Assembly (NCBI GenBank): GCA_024276195.1
Contig: JAJRXR010000054.1
Span: 62,001 to 126,000, forward strand
DNA length: 64,000 nucleotides
Origin: Planctomycetota bacterium
Lineage (GTDB): Bacteria > Planctomycetota > Phycisphaerae > Phycisphaerales > UBA1924
Direction of reading: 5' to 3'
The stretch's first letter is position 1. The number at the start of each line of letters is the position of its first letter. The notes beneath the pieces are model-generated. The model was not told where the DNA came from. It saw only the letters and a list, made by a program, of their open reading frames with translations, and searched no databases. Shown piece after piece: positions 41,611-51,119 of this stretch. The position numbers and the translations under genes are program-made.

Positions 41611-42279
41611 ATGGGCATGGGCGGTACAGCAAGCGGGGACGGCGAGGGGGAGCGGGCGAGCGCCGGCGGGCGCCCGAGGATTCTGCTCGCAAGCCGTTCG
41701 CCTCGCCGGCGTCAGTTGCTCCAAGAGCACGGGTTTGAGTTCGAGCTGGCCAGCGCCAGCGTGGACGATTCGCACCTGGTCCCGGGCCAGGCCGACGCCC
41801 GGGCGTGGGTGATGTCGCTGGCATTTCTCAAGGCTTCGGCCGCGGTGGGGGACGAGCGCGCCGACGGAGGGGGTGTGGTGATCCTCGGCGCCGACACGGT
41901 CTGCGCCAAGGACGGGCGCATCATCGGCCAGCCCCGCGACGAGTCCCACGCGCGCGAGATCATCATCACGCTGAGCGATGGCGAGCACCAGGTCCTCACG
42001 GGCGTGGCGCTGATCTGCCCGGGCACGCTCCGGCGCGATATCTACGTCGATCAGAGCACCGTCCGGGTCGGCGTCATCACCGACGAGCAGCGCGAGACGT
42101 ACCTCGCCTCGGGTCAGTGGCGGGGCAAGGCCGGGGCGTACAACCTGCACGAGCGGACCGAAGCCGGCTGGCCCCTCGAGTGCCTGGGCGATCCGACCTC
42201 GGTCATGGGCTTGCCCATGAGCACGCTTGAGGAGCGCATCCGGGCGTTCTGCGATCGTGCGGGCGGCGCCGCGGCGTAG
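41611..42279 (+). CDS. Maf family nucleotide pyrophosphatase
   Basis: 222 residues. Family motifs: LLASRSPRRRQLL near residue 25, GADTV with the catalytic Asp, SDGEHQVLTGVAL, and GKAGAYNLHE with the general-base loop. Hydrolyses non-canonical or methylated dTTP/UTP-type nucleotides to limit their incorporation. A glycine-rich N-terminal extension of about 20 residues precedes the motif. GGGGGAAGG lies upstream of ATG 41611. Confidence 0.94.
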   Translation: MGMGGTASGDGEGERASAGGRPRILLASRSPRRRQLLQEHGFEFELASASVDDSHLVPGQADARAWVMSLAFLKASAAVGDERADGGGVVILGADTVCAKDGRIIGQPRDESHAREIIITLSDGEHQVLTGVALICPGTLRRDIYVDQSTVRVGVITDEQRETYLASGQWRGKAGAYNLHERTEAGWPLECLGDPTSVMGLPMSTLEERIRAFCDRAGGAAA

Positions 42280-42361
42280 ACCCGTCCGAGAACGCGGCCC
42301 ACCCCCAGCCCAACCCCTGAAAGTCGCTCGTTGACGGGGCGTTCGTGGGGTACGCTCGGGT

Positions 42362-42823
42362 GTGCACGACGCCTCGCCCATCGCCCCGACCTGGATCGTT
42401 CTGCCGCTGGCGGCGCTGACGGCGGTCGTGATCGCGGGGCATCTGATCGCGCTCGGCGAGGCGGCGCGCCGGGGCGATGTGCCCGCGAGCCGCTGGCGCA
42501 TCCGCGCGTCCAACGGCGTGGTCATGCTCATCAGCGTCCCGCTGATCGCGTACGCGTTCGGCATCGCAACCCCGGATCGCCCGGGCGTGTTCATGCTCGC
42601 CTGGACGGGCGTGACGGGGCTGCTCTCGATCATCCTGGTGCTCGCGTCGATCGACATGCTCAACACCTGGCGCCTGCTCGCGGCCCAGCACAAACGCGAG
42701 CGGAGCGAGCTGCGCGAGGCGCGCCGGGTGCTGATCGAGCGGGCGGTGGCGCTGGCGCGATCGAGGGGCGCCGATGGGCTACCCTTGACGCATGACGAGC
42801 CCGGCGAAACCGCCGATCGCTGA
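42362..42823 (+). CDS. Small membrane protein upstream of lpxK
   Basis: 153 residues from GTG 42362, with three hydrophobic helices (about 10-30, 50-68, 78-100) and a basic, coiled C-terminal tail (HKRERSELREARRVLIERAV). No family recognised. It overlaps lpxK by 32 bases, so it is translated with it and may assist in envelope synthesis; that is inferred from position only. Confidence 0.7.
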   Translation: MHDASPIAPTWIVLPLAALTAVVIAGHLIALGEAARRGDVPASRWRIRASNGVVMLISVPLIAYAFGIATPDRPGVFMLAWTGVTGLLSIILVLASIDMLNTWRLLAAQHKRERSELREARRVLIERAVALARSRGADGLPLTHDEPGETADR

Positions 42824-43880
42824 AGCGCCGGACGAAACCCCAGCGCAGACCACCCCGCGATCCGGCCCCGTGCCGGGCCTGTTCGGGCGTGCGCTGGCCC
42901 GGGTCTACCGGGGCGAGATCGGGCGGCGCAACCGGAGCTTTGACCGGGGCGAGGGCGTGGTCCGCCTGGACCGCCCGGTGATCTCGGTGGGGAACCTGAG
43001 CGTGGGGGGGACGGGCAAGACGCCGATGGTCGTGTGGATTGTGCGCGCGCTGCTCGACAGCGGGCGCCGCCCGTGTGTGGGCATGCGCGGGTACCGCGCC
43101 AAGGGCGGGATTTCTGACGAGGCGGCGATCTATCAGCGCCTGTTCATGGAGCTGCCCATCGTCGCCCAGCCTGACCGTGCCCAGGGGCTGCGCGAGCTGT
43201 TTGCACGCCCGGAGGGGCGCGAGATCGACACGGTTGTTCTTGACGACGGGTTCCAGCACCGGAAGATTGCGCGCGATCTGGACATCGTGCTGGTGGACGC
43301 CTCGCGCTCGCCCTTCGACGATGCGCTGCTCCCGGCGGGGTGGCTGCGCGAGCCGGTGGGTTCGCTCGGGCGGGCCGCCTGCGTCGTGCTGACCCACGCG
43401 GAGCTGGCCCCGCCCGGCGCGATCGAGGCGCTCGGGCGCCAGGTCGAACGCGCCGGCGGGCGCGCGCCAATCGCCGTGACGCGCCACGCCTGGACCGCCC
43501 TGGACGTGCAGCGACAGTCAGGCGAGGAGCATCAGGAGTTGGGCTGGCTCGACGGGCAGCGGGTGCTGGCGGTGTGCGCGATCGGCAACCCGGACGCGTT
43601 CCTGGCCGAGGCGCGCCGGGTTGTGGGCGAGCGACTGGTGGACTCGATCGTGATGCGTGACCACGATTCGTACAGCGCTGCAGCGGTCAGACGCCTGCGC
43701 CGGCGCAGCCAGAGCGTCGAGGCCGATGTCATCCTCACCACCGAGAAAGATTGGGTCAAGCTCGCCCGAGCCCCGGCGGATGTGTGGCCCTGCCCCGTCG
43801 CCCGCCCGCGTCTGGATCTGGCGTTTGACACCGGCAAAGAGGATCTTGAGCGTCTCGTCCTCGCGTGCGTCCGTCCCTAG
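42792..43880 (+). CDS. lpxK: Tetraacyldisaccharide 4'-kinase
   Basis: Adds the 4' phosphate in lipid A synthesis on the inner face of the membrane. 362 residues. Walker A in GNLSVGGTGKTP (72-77 core), then GYRAKGG, the catalytic DDGFQHR and DASRSPF. The usual N-terminal membrane helix is weak here, replaced by a Pro-rich extension of about 25 residues. Followed after 30 bases by hldE, so lipid A and heptose functions lie together, which supports an LPS-bearing outer membrane. Confidence 0.93.
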   Translation: MTSPAKPPIAEAPDETPAQTTPRSGPVPGLFGRALARVYRGEIGRRNRSFDRGEGVVRLDRPVISVGNLSVGGTGKTPMVVWIVRALLDSGRRPCVGMRGYRAKGGISDEAAIYQRLFMELPIVAQPDRAQGLRELFARPEGREIDTVVLDDGFQHRKIARDLDIVLVDASRSPFDDALLPAGWLREPVGSLGRAACVVLTHAELAPPGAIEALGRQVERAGGRAPIAVTRHAWTALDVQRQSGEEHQELGWLDGQRVLAVCAIGNPDAFLAEARRVVGERLVDSIVMRDHDSYSAAAVRRLRRRSQSVEADVILTTEKDWVKLARAPADVWPCPVARPRLDLAFDTGKEDLERLVLACVRP

Positions 43881-43910
43881 GATTGGCGCCCCCGCCTGCG
43901 GAACACACGC

Positions 43911-45396
43911 ATGGAAGATCTGCTCAGCGCTCTCAACGACTGGAAACCCTTCCGCGCGATCGTTGTGGGTGATTTTATGCTCGATCGCCTCGTCCACGGC
44001 GAGGCCTCGCGCCTCTCGGCGGATGCGCCGGTGCCGGTCCTCAAGGTTGAGCGGCGTGAGGACCAGGCGGGGGGCGCCGCGAACCTATGCCTGAATCTCC
44101 GGGCCATGGGCGCGAGCGTGAGCGCTCTGGGTCTGCTTGGTGATGACACCGAGGGCGGGTTGCTCCGCACGATCCTCGCTGGCGAGGGCGTCTCGACGGA
44201 CGCGCTGATCACGGACCCCACGCGCCCGACCACCTGCAAGCAGAACCTCATCGGGCTCGCGCAGGGACGCCACCCGCAGAAGATGTTCCGGGTCGATGTC
44301 GAATCGACCGAGGCGCCCGGCGAACAGATCGAGGCCAAGCTCCTCGCGGCGTTCGAGGCGGCTCTGCCCGACGCCGACGTTGTCTGTATCGAAGACTACA
44401 ACAAGGGCGTGTGCGCACCGGCGCTGTGCATCGCGATGATCCAGCGGGCGCGGAGCGCTGGCGTGCCTGTCTTTGTCGATCCGGCGTCGCTGAGCGATTT
44501 CAGCAAGTACCGCGGCGCCAGCGCGATCACGCCCAACCGGACAGAGGCGGAACGGGCGACGGGCATGCCCACACACGCCGAGGCGTCGCCCGAGCACAAT
44601 GTCAAGCTCGCGCGGGCCTTGCTCGACGCGCTGGATCTCGAGTGTGTCGTGCTCACGCTCGATCGGCACGGGGCGCTGGTGCTGACCGGGGGCGACCCGA
44701 CGCCGATCCCGGTCCCGACGATCGCGCGCGAGGTGTACGACGTGACGGGCGCGGGCGACATGATGCTCGCGGGGTTGGCCGCGGCCCGGGCCAACGGTGT
44801 CGGGTGGCGCGGCTCGGTCCGGTTCGCCAACGCCGCCGCCGGGCTGGAGGTCGAGGTCTTCGGCGTCGCCCCCATTCCGATCGAGCAGATCCACAACGAA
44901 CTCCTCGCCCTGCACGCGGGCAAGGGGGGGGGCGCGCCGCTCGCTCGACGAGGCGCTCGTCCAGGTCCGGGCGGCGCGGAGCACGGGCAAGAAGGTGGTG
45001 TTCACGAACGGGTGCTTTGATGTGCTCCACGCCGGGCACGTACATCTGCTCGAACAGACCGCGGCTCTGGGCGACCTGCTCGTCGTTGGGCTCAACTCGG
45101 ACGCCTCGGTCCGCCGCCTCAAGGGTGAGTCACGCCCACTCAATACCGAGGACGACCGGGCGTGCGTGCTCGGGGCGCTGGGCTCGGTGGACAGCGTGGT
45201 CGTATTTGATGAGGACACACCGATCAGGCTCATCGAGGCGATCCGCCCCGATGTTCTGGTCAAGGGGGGCGATTACACACGCGACGGTGTGATCGGCGCC
45301 GACATCGTCGAGAAGGGCGGCGGGCGCGTCGCGATCATCCCACTCGTCGATGGCCTCTCGACGAGCGCGACCATCGCGAGGATGAAATCGAGCTGA
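43911..45396 (+). CDS. hldE: Bifunctional heptose-7-phosphate kinase / adenylyltransferase HldE, one-base frameshift
   Basis: The N-terminal half is a PfkB-type kinase ([35 protein letters not shown] near 277). The C-terminal half is a cytidylyltransferase-fold enzyme ([32 protein letters not shown]). Joined, they give about 494 residues, near E. coli HldE (477). The frame changes in a run of nine G at about 44924-44932; eight would join them. The second half has no credible start of its own, so one fused gene is most likely. Makes ADP-heptose for LPS inner core. Confidence 0.87.
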
Positions 45397-45436
45397 ACAC
45401 CTGCAGCGCTTCGCCGCACTGGTCGATACTGCGGGC

Positions 45437-45886
45437 ATGGCTACGCAACGCCGTCCGGTTCATCTCGCGATCATTCATCAGTGCTATCTCGACGCGATCA
45501 TGGCTGGCGACAAGACGATGGAGGCGCGCATCGCGCGCGTCCGGTGCGCCCCGTTCGGGCGCGTCGAAGTGGGCGATCGGATCTACTTCAAACAAACCGG
45601 CGGCCTGATCGGCGCGGCTGCGATCGTCACACATGTCCGCACCTTTGATGATCTCACACCTGCGGGCCTGCGCCAGCTCAGAGCGCGATGGAACGGTCAG
45701 ATCCTTGGCACGCCCGAGTTCTGGCGTGGGCGGCGGGGCTGCCGGTACGCGACGCTGATCGAGCTTGGCGACGTGAACGCCGATGTCTCGGCTTCACTCG
45801 CAAGCGATCTGCTCACTCAGATCCCGCGCGGCTCCCGCTCGGGCTGGCACGTGATCGACCCGGCGCCACTCCGGCGCGCGGCCTAA
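45437..45886 (+). CDS. ASCH-like (PUA-type) domain protein
   Basis: 149 residues. The start (HLAIIHQCYLDAIMAGDKTMEARI) followed by FGRVEVGDRIYF matches the ASCH fold, where a Lys/Glu-Arg strand and the V-x-x-G-D turn form an RNA- or nucleoside-binding cleft. The rest is unconserved to my eye. Function in this context is unknown; some relatives are amidohydrolases of modified cytidines. Confidence 0.72.
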   Translation: MATQRRPVHLAIIHQCYLDAIMAGDKTMEARIARVRCAPFGRVEVGDRIYFKQTGGLIGAAAIVTHVRTFDDLTPAGLRQLRARWNGQILGTPEFWRGRRGCRYATLIELGDVNADVSASLASDLLTQIPRGSRSGWHVIDPAPLRRAA

Positions 45887-45937
45887 CGCCTGTCGTTGGG
45901 GCGTGAGCGTTGCGGGTGATCCTGGGATCTCGAAGAC

Positions 45938-46060
45938 GGGATTGACCACAGAGGCACAGAGGACACAGAGAGTGAATCATGTTTTCAGGACGAAAATCCT
46001 GGGCTTCTCAATACATGAATCCGTCTTCTCTCTGTGATCTCTGTGCCTCTGTGGTCAATC
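45938..46060. repeat. MITE-like element with near-perfect inverted ends
   Basis: Left end 45938-45971 and right end about 46027-46060 are inverted copies over 34 bases with only two differences; the outer 23 bases, beginning GGATTGACCACAGAGGCACA, match exactly. The 123-base element is AT-richer than its surroundings, codes for nothing, and lies between two convergent genes. The CACAGAGGCACAGAG motif recurs in unrelated bacterial genomes, from memory. No clear target duplication is visible. Confidence 0.85.
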
Positions 46061-46069
46061 CATCCGGTC

Positions 46070-47116
46070 CTATCGCCAATCAATCACAATCTTGCCAAAC
46101 TGCTCGCCCGCCTCGAGTCGTTGGTAGGCCTCAACACACTGGTCTGGCTTGAAGACCTTGTCCACGGCTGGCGCCAACTTCCCGGCGCGGAAGAGCGACG
46201 CGGCCTCAGCAAACTCCTGGTTGGAGCCCATGGTCGAGCCGAGGATCCGGAGTTGGTTCCAGAAAATGCGCGCCAGGTCGGTGGTCGCGTCGGGGCCGGA
46301 GGTGCACCCGGGGGTGACGTAGGCGCCGCCGCGGGCGAGGGACTTGATGCAAAATAGATGCGTCGCCTTGCCGACGGAATCGACGCACAGGTCCACGCCG
46401 CGTTTGTTGGTCCACGAGCGGATCTGGCGTGACCAATCCTCGCCCGTGTCGAGGACGCCCAGGTCGGCGCCGAGGGCGAGGGCCTGGTCCAGCTTCCATT
46501 GGTGTCGGCTCGTGACGGCGACCGAGCAGGCGAAATGTTTGGCGATGGCGAGGGCCGTGGTCGCGACGCCGCCGCCGATGCCGGGGATGAGGACGGACTG
46601 CCCCGGGCGGAGCTGGCCCTTGGTCGCCATCATCGACCACGCGGTCAGGGCGCACAGCCCGAAGGCCGCGGCTTGAACGGGATCAGCATCACCCACGTCG
46701 GCGATGTTGGCAACGGGAACGTTGAAGCGTTCGCTGTGCGCGCCGGGGGAGTGGTGCTCGCCGATGAGCTCGTAATCCGGCGCCAGCGTGGACGCGGGCG
46801 GATCGCCCGGGCGCGCTCGGTTCGGGATCTCGATCGCGGCGTTGAAGATCACACGCCTGCCGACCCAGGACTCGTCCACGCCTTCGCCGACGCTGGCGAC
46901 CTGGGCGCAGGCGTCGCACCCGCTGACGCGGGGGTAGGTCAGGTCAACACCCGGGATGCCGCGCCCGACCCAGAGGTCCATGTGGTTGAAGGCGGAGCAG
47001 AGCGTGCGAAGCTGGACCTGCCCGCTGGCGGGCGCTGGCGGGTCGGGGAAGTCGGGTTGAAGCTCGATGTTCGCGGCGACGGGGGCGCCCTGGCTGGTGA
47101 CGACTACTGCTTTCAT
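46070..47116 (-). CDS. Zinc-type alcohol dehydrogenase/quinone oxidoreductase (MDR family)
   Basis: 348 residues. GroES-like N-terminal domain (NHMDLWVGRGIPG, SGCDACAQV), then a Rossmann domain with nucleotide loop PGIGGGVAT and LGADLGVLD. The four-Cys structural zinc site of classical alcohol dehydrogenases is absent, so it is closer to the quinone-oxidoreductase or YhdH/crotonyl-reductase side. Substrate unknown. Its stop lies just outside the MITE-like repeat. Confidence 0.9.
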   Translation of the reverse strand: MKAVVVTSQGAPVAANIELQPDFPDPPAPASGQVQLRTLCSAFNHMDLWVGRGIPGVDLTYPRVSGCDACAQVASVGEGVDESWVGRRVIFNAAIEIPNRARPGDPPASTLAPDYELIGEHHSPGAHSERFNVPVANIADVGDADPVQAAAFGLCALTAWSMMATKGQLRPGQSVLIPGIGGGVATTALAIAKHFACSVAVTSRHQWKLDQALALGADLGVLDTGEDWSRQIRSWTNKRGVDLCVDSVGKATHLFCIKSLARGGAYVTPGCTSGPDATTDLARIFWNQLRILGSTMGSNQEFAEAASLFRAGKLAPAVDKVFKPDQCVEAYQRLEAGEQFGKIVIDWR

Positions 47117-47139
47117 GCGATGATGCTAGCCTTGCACAC

Positions 47140-47754
47140 ATGTTTCGGAAGAAGACTCCCGACAGCATCTGGACCGAACAATCGAGAGCCCTCGTTGCGG
47201 GGCTCATGGGGCGCTCGCTCCAACAGGTGTGGTATCTGGTTCCGGCGGTCTTCGAGGGCGCCCCTTGCACTTGGGCGCAAACGAACTGGCAGGGCGTCGA
47301 AGAAGTTGATCAAGCAGTTGGGTTGCGGTTTGACGGTGACCAGTGGCTTTGGCTCTGGTGGGATTGGCCTGCTCAGGTTGACGAGTATCAGGATTATTGC
47401 ATTCGGCTTTCAGAGACCTGGCCTGAGCACGGCGCTGTCGTATGTGTCTCAGCTGACCGGTCATGGCAGCTAAAGCTGGGAACAAGGTTGTCGGGCGCGA
47501 GTCTGTATTTTGACATGTGCGAGGACTCAATTATCGACACAAGCAAGCCCAGCAAGACCTGGGGGTTGATTGACATTGCCTTGCGATTCGAGCGCTCACC
47601 ACCAGTGGCCATTGGCTCGCGCCAGCTCCGGGAGAACGGTCCCTCATCAGTTAACTCTGATTCATTGCTCGTCGTTCACGACGAACAACAGTGGCAGCCG
47701 CTGGGAATCGGACCCTACTGCTCATCCAAACCATGGCACACAGTCGATCTCTGA
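47140..47754 (+). CDS. Hypothetical protein, AT-richer, Trp-rich
   Basis: 204 residues with many tryptophans (WLWLWWDWPAQ), no signal peptide and no recognised domain; probably soluble. Lower GC than its neighbours suggests acquisition. It is divergent from the MDR gene with only 23 bases between starts and ends at a strong terminator. I cannot assign a function. Confidence 0.6.
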   Translation: MFRKKTPDSIWTEQSRALVAGLMGRSLQQVWYLVPAVFEGAPCTWAQTNWQGVEEVDQAVGLRFDGDQWLWLWWDWPAQVDEYQDYCIRLSETWPEHGAVVCVSADRSWQLKLGTRLSGASLYFDMCEDSIIDTSKPSKTWGLIDIALRFERSPPVAIGSRQLRENGPSSVNSDSLLVVHDEQQWQPLGIGPYCSSKPWHTVDL

Positions 47755-47770
47755 GAAGCGCACAAAAACG

Positions 47771-47800
47771 AAACGCCCGGGCGTTGTCGCCCGGGCGTTT
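47771..47800. terminator. Bidirectional terminator
   Basis: Perfect 13-base inverted repeat AAACGCCCGGGCG / CGCCCGGGCGTTT with a four-base loop, between the hypothetical gene (plus) and rplS (minus). A run on one side and T run on the other let it work both ways. Confidence 0.88.
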
Positions 47801-47839
47801 GTCTCTCGATCGTCTCGGTTCTCTCGCCGAAACGCTGGG

Positions 47840-48232
47840 TTATCGCTGGATGGTGGGCATGCCCTTGACGTGCTTCATGCCGCGTCGGCGGTCGCGCAGG
47901 CGACGGCTCTTGCCCACGCGGTCGCGCAGGAAGTAGAGCTTGGCCCTGCGGGCGTCGGCACGGCGCACGACCTCGATCTTGGAGATCGAGGGCGAGTTCA
48001 TGGGCCAGGTCCGCTCGACGCCGATCTCGTCGGAGACGCGACGGACGATGATCATCTCGTTGATGCCGCGTCCCTTGCGCGAGATGAGCACACCCGAGAA
48101 AATCTGGATGCGCTCCTTCTCGCCCTCGCGGATGCGGACGTGGACGTTGATCGTGTCGCCCACGTCGAAGCGCGGCAGGTCCGTCTTCAGAGCGTCGGCG
48201 TTGATGGACTCGATCAGTTGCTGCGTGCCCAT
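47840..48232 (-). CDS. rplS: 50S ribosomal protein L19
   Basis: 130 residues. Typical segments: FDVGDTINVHVRIREGEKERIQIF, SGVLISRKGRGINE and KIEVVRRADARRAKLYFLRDRVGKSRRL. L19 sits at the 30S-50S interface. GAGGAG lies upstream of the ATG. Last gene of the rpsP...trmD-rplS cluster. Confidence 0.98.
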   Translation of the reverse strand: MGTQQLIESINADALKTDLPRFDVGDTINVHVRIREGEKERIQIFSGVLISRKGRGINEMIIVRRVSDEIGVERTWPMNSPSISKIEVVRRADARRAKLYFLRDRVGKSRRLRDRRRGMKHVKGMPTIQR

Positions 48233-48322
48233 GGCGGGGGCTCCTCATCTACGGACAAATCAGTCCCCCGGGGCGATCGCCTCTCGGGGACGGGAAGGGT
48301 AGGCAGGGAGACCTCGCGGGGT

Positions 48323-49180
48323 CTAGACGCCCGGGTTTGACCCTGGGTTTGGCTCTGGGTTTGGCTGGGGCGGAGGCTCGAGCAGGTCCGGGCGGCGGGC
48401 GCGGGTTCGCTGGGCCATCCGCTCCAGGCGCCAGCGGGCGACAGCCGCGTGATCGCCCGAGAGCAGGGCCTCGGGGATCTCGGCGCCCTCCCAGACCCGC
48501 GGGCGGGTGTAGTGGGGGCAGTCGAGCAGGCGGGCGCCCTCGGGGATGCCCAGTTCGCCTTTGAGCGTGGCGAGGCGTTTGGGGTTGAGTTCGCAGCCGT
48601 CGGGGTCGGTGGTGGGGGGAAAGCCGAAGCTGTCTTGGACAGCCGAGGCGTCGTCGCCCAGGACACCGGGCAGGAGGCGGGCGATCGCGTCGATGAGGAC
48701 GAGTGCAGCCAGTTCGCCGCCCGAAAGCACATAGTCGCCGATGGAGAGTTCCAGCGGTTCGAGCTTCTCGATGACGCGCTCGTCGATTCCCTCATAGTGC
48801 CCGGCGATGATGAGCAGCCTTGGCTCGCCCGCGAGCTGTTCAACAAGGGCCTGGTCGAGGCGCTGGCCTTGGGGGGTCATGAGGATGCGTTTGGCGGGGC
48901 GCGGGTCCTGAGCCTCGGCGTGCGCGACCGCGTCCCAGACGGGCTGACACATCATGACCATGCCGGGTCCACCGCCGAAGGGTCGGTCGTCGGTTTTGTT
49001 GTGCTTGTTGTCAGCGAAATCACGGATGTTGGTGGCGCAGATTTCGAGGGCGCTGGCCGCCTGCGCGCGCGCGGGGATGGAGACCCCCAACACCCCCGGG
49101 GGCTCGGGCGCGAACATCTCCGGAAACGTGGTCAGCACGTCGATGCGGAGAGGGCGGGATGGACGCTCGGATGAGGGCAC
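48323..49180 (-). CDS. trmD: tRNA (guanine-N1)-methyltransferase
   Basis: Methylates G37 of tRNAs reading CNN codons, preventing frameshifts. 285 residues; the GTG at 49180 is the first start of the frame. Conserved: VLTTFPEMF, NKTDDRPFGGGPGMVM, the SAM-binding trefoil knot (LIIAGHYEGIDERV, SIGDYVLSGGE) and the C-terminal HYTRPRVWEG. The end is a Pro/Asn-rich tail. Lies 90 bases before rplS. Confidence 0.97.
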   Translation of the reverse strand: MPSSERPSRPLRIDVLTTFPEMFAPEPPGVLGVSIPARAQAASALEICATNIRDFADNKHNKTDDRPFGGGPGMVMMCQPVWDAVAHAEAQDPRPAKRILMTPQGQRLDQALVEQLAGEPRLLIIAGHYEGIDERVIEKLEPLELSIGDYVLSGGELAALVLIDAIARLLPGVLGDDASAVQDSFGFPPTTDPDGCELNPKRLATLKGELGIPEGARLLDCPHYTRPRVWEGAEIPEALLSGDHAAVARWRLERMAQRTRARRPDLLEPPPQPNPEPNPGSNPGV

Positions 49181-49245
49181 GCGGGATTGTTGGGGGGGGA
49201 GAGGGCGAAGTCGCCGAGCACAGCCCGCTCAATCGCGCAAAGAAC

Positions 49246-49271
49246 AGGCCCCGTGACGGGTCGCGGGGCCT
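49246..49271 (-). terminator. Hairpin terminator after the dockerin-tailed gene
   Basis: AGGCCCCG pairs with CGGGGCCT; on the minus strand it is followed by TGTTCTTT. It lies between the end of the secreted-protein gene at 49336 and the trmD start, which would separate the two inserted genes from trmD-rplS. Confidence 0.6.
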
Positions 49272-49335
49272 TTGGGATCAAGCGTTTGATGTCGAGTCGA
49301 GGAGTATTCCTCGTGCGCGAGGAGCGGAGCAGGCT

Positions 49336-51117
49336 CTACGGGCAGCCTGCGCCAAAGGCGGTGAGGTGGGCCAGGACGTCGTCGAAGTCAAAGACGCCGA
49401 AGGCGGGGGCGAGATCGGCGCTGGGGTCCATGGCGTCGAAGGCGGTGAGGAAGGCCAGGACATCATCGAAGTCCAGCACGCCGAAGGGGATGGCGAGGTC
49501 GGCGATGTTGCATCCCCCTTCTACTTCGAACGTGATCTCGGATTGCAAAAACAAGATTTCTGCAGATTGAACATAGGATTCGAGGCCAGCATTATTGCTT
49601 AGTGCATTGACAAAGACCCGTTCGAGACGGAGTAGATACGAGCCGCCCATCGCGGGAGCGCTAAACACGCCATCAGCGATGATCTGGCCACCGAGCCCGG
49701 TCGCGATTCCTTCATCCACAACGATGTCCTCCCCAAGCCCGGTCGCGAGTACAACACCAAACGTATTCTGAGAACCACCAATCTCAAGCAAGTTCCCTGA
49801 AGCGGGTGTGCCGCGGTATCCGCCTGGGGGAGGGTTCGTGATTCCGAGCGGGCGATCGAAGCCGATCATCTCGGAGGGAGTTGCGATCGCGGGTGAGAGG
49901 AGGATCTGACTGGGATTAGATCCGTCGGAGATCAGGCTTCCGACAAACGCTGTAAGACCACGGCTATCGGCGTTGTCGATTTCAACAAGGATTTGCCAAT
50001 CGATTGGGTCTCCGGGGCTGACCACGAGACCGCTCTGCGTTGACCCGAGCGTCACCGATGCGGTCGATTCCCCGGACAACCGGGTTGGTGGAATACCAGC
50101 TATATTGTCGAAGCCATCGGACCCTGCCGGGACGAGGGAGCTACGTGCTCTTGTCGGCGGGGCGCTTCGTGCGCTGTCCGTGATATTGATACTTCTTCGC
50201 ACTCGGAAGTACTCATCCTGGCTTGCTCCGGGATCGAGTAAGCCGTATGCAACTAGAACGTCTGGAGTCGTGATAGGACGCTCGGACCTCGAACCTAACC
50301 AGTCGTTGGTCTTGGCGTTTACGACGTGACGGAAGTGGCCGTGCGAGTACGGGGTTCGATACAGCGAGGGATTATTCGAAGGAATGCCTCTCACGATGAT
50401 GATCCAGGCTGGCGTCGGGCCGTCCGGCGTCATGAATGGAGATAGTTCGCACATCACATAGTACGCAGTGATTTGGCGAGCAGTTCCAACTGCGCCGATC
50501 GGGGCCTTAGGGTTCGCTTCGCCCCAATCGGGCCAGAGGGCCTCAAGAAATCCGATCTTGGGCATACTACTTGGCAGAGCGGTCCAGGTCTCTGGTCCGT
50601 TCATTTGAAGCCAGCGAGTGGCGTCCGATCCTGAAAGGAATGGGAGGAGTTGTGGGGAGTCTTCTGCAAACCTTGTTTGTACCTTGAGCAATGCCCCGGA
50701 CTCCGGGTCAATGAAGATATCGAGGATTCGTAGCGAGGCGTCGTTCTCCTCACCGAGCGTGCCGAGCCAGCCTGGGAGCGTTGTCGTGACGCGCCAGACC
50801 AGTCCGTGCGTGAGGGCTTCTGCCAAGAAGAAAGGGCTCGGATCCTTGGGGATCCGAATAAGCTCTACTGTAGGAGGTGCGAGAAGTGGAGCGATCCGGC
50901 GCGTACGGGTATCACCCAAGTAAGCAAAGGCAAGACGAGTCGCGGACTCGGCGTCGGGTACTGCGATACTAACAGGCGGGGGGGAGTTTTGGGCGTAGGC
51001 ACGCGAGGTCTGCGCCAGGAATACAAAAACGGCAGCAAGCGAGCAGAGTTCATGCAACGTGAGGCGTGTCATACACATGCCGAGCAGGGTTTGATCGCGG
51101 AATCGTTTCGATCGCAT
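49336..51117 (-). CDS. Secreted protein with GC-type dockerin tail, unknown function
   Basis: 593 residues. Signal peptide near 22-43 (LCSLAAVFVFLAQTSRAYA, cut before QNSPPP). The body has no domain I recognise and looks beta-rich. The C-terminus (about 540-593) repeats the F-G-V-x-D-F-D-D-V-L-A unit twice and ends GAGCP, as in the transglutaminase. GAGGAG seven bases before ATG 51117, lying inside the end of the upstream gene, fixes the start. Two bases separate it from the upstream secreted gene, so they form an operon. AT-richer than the ribosomal genes around it. Confidence 0.8.
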   Translation of the reverse strand: MRSKRFRDQTLLGMCMTRLTLHELCSLAAVFVFLAQTSRAYAQNSPPPVSIAVPDAESATRLAFAYLGDTRTRRIAPLLAPPTVELIRIPKDPSPFFLAEALTHGLVWRVTTTLPGWLGTLGEENDASLRILDIFIDPESGALLKVQTRFAEDSPQLLPFLSGSDATRWLQMNGPETWTALPSSMPKIGFLEALWPDWGEANPKAPIGAVGTARQITAYYVMCELSPFMTPDGPTPAWIIIVRGIPSNNPSLYRTPYSHGHFRHVVNAKTNDWLGSRSERPITTPDVLVAYGLLDPGASQDEYFRVRRSINITDSARSAPPTRARSSLVPAGSDGFDNIAGIPPTRLSGESTASVTLGSTQSGLVVSPGDPIDWQILVEIDNADSRGLTAFVGSLISDGSNPSQILLSPAIATPSEMIGFDRPLGITNPPPGGYRGTPASGNLLEIGGSQNTFGVVLATGLGEDIVVDEGIATGLGGQIIADGVFSAPAMGGSYLLRLERVFVNALSNNAGLESYVQSAEILFLQSEITFEVEGGCNIADLAIPFGVLDFDDVLAFLTAFDAMDPSADLAPAFGVFDFDDVLAHLTAFGAGCP

Positions 51118-51119
51118 GG

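Noticed and set aside
44940..45396. Separate gene for the heptose adenylyltransferase
   Set aside because: No start codon with a ribosome site lies upstream of the conserved TNGCFD motif; a fused gene with a one-base slip explains the data better.
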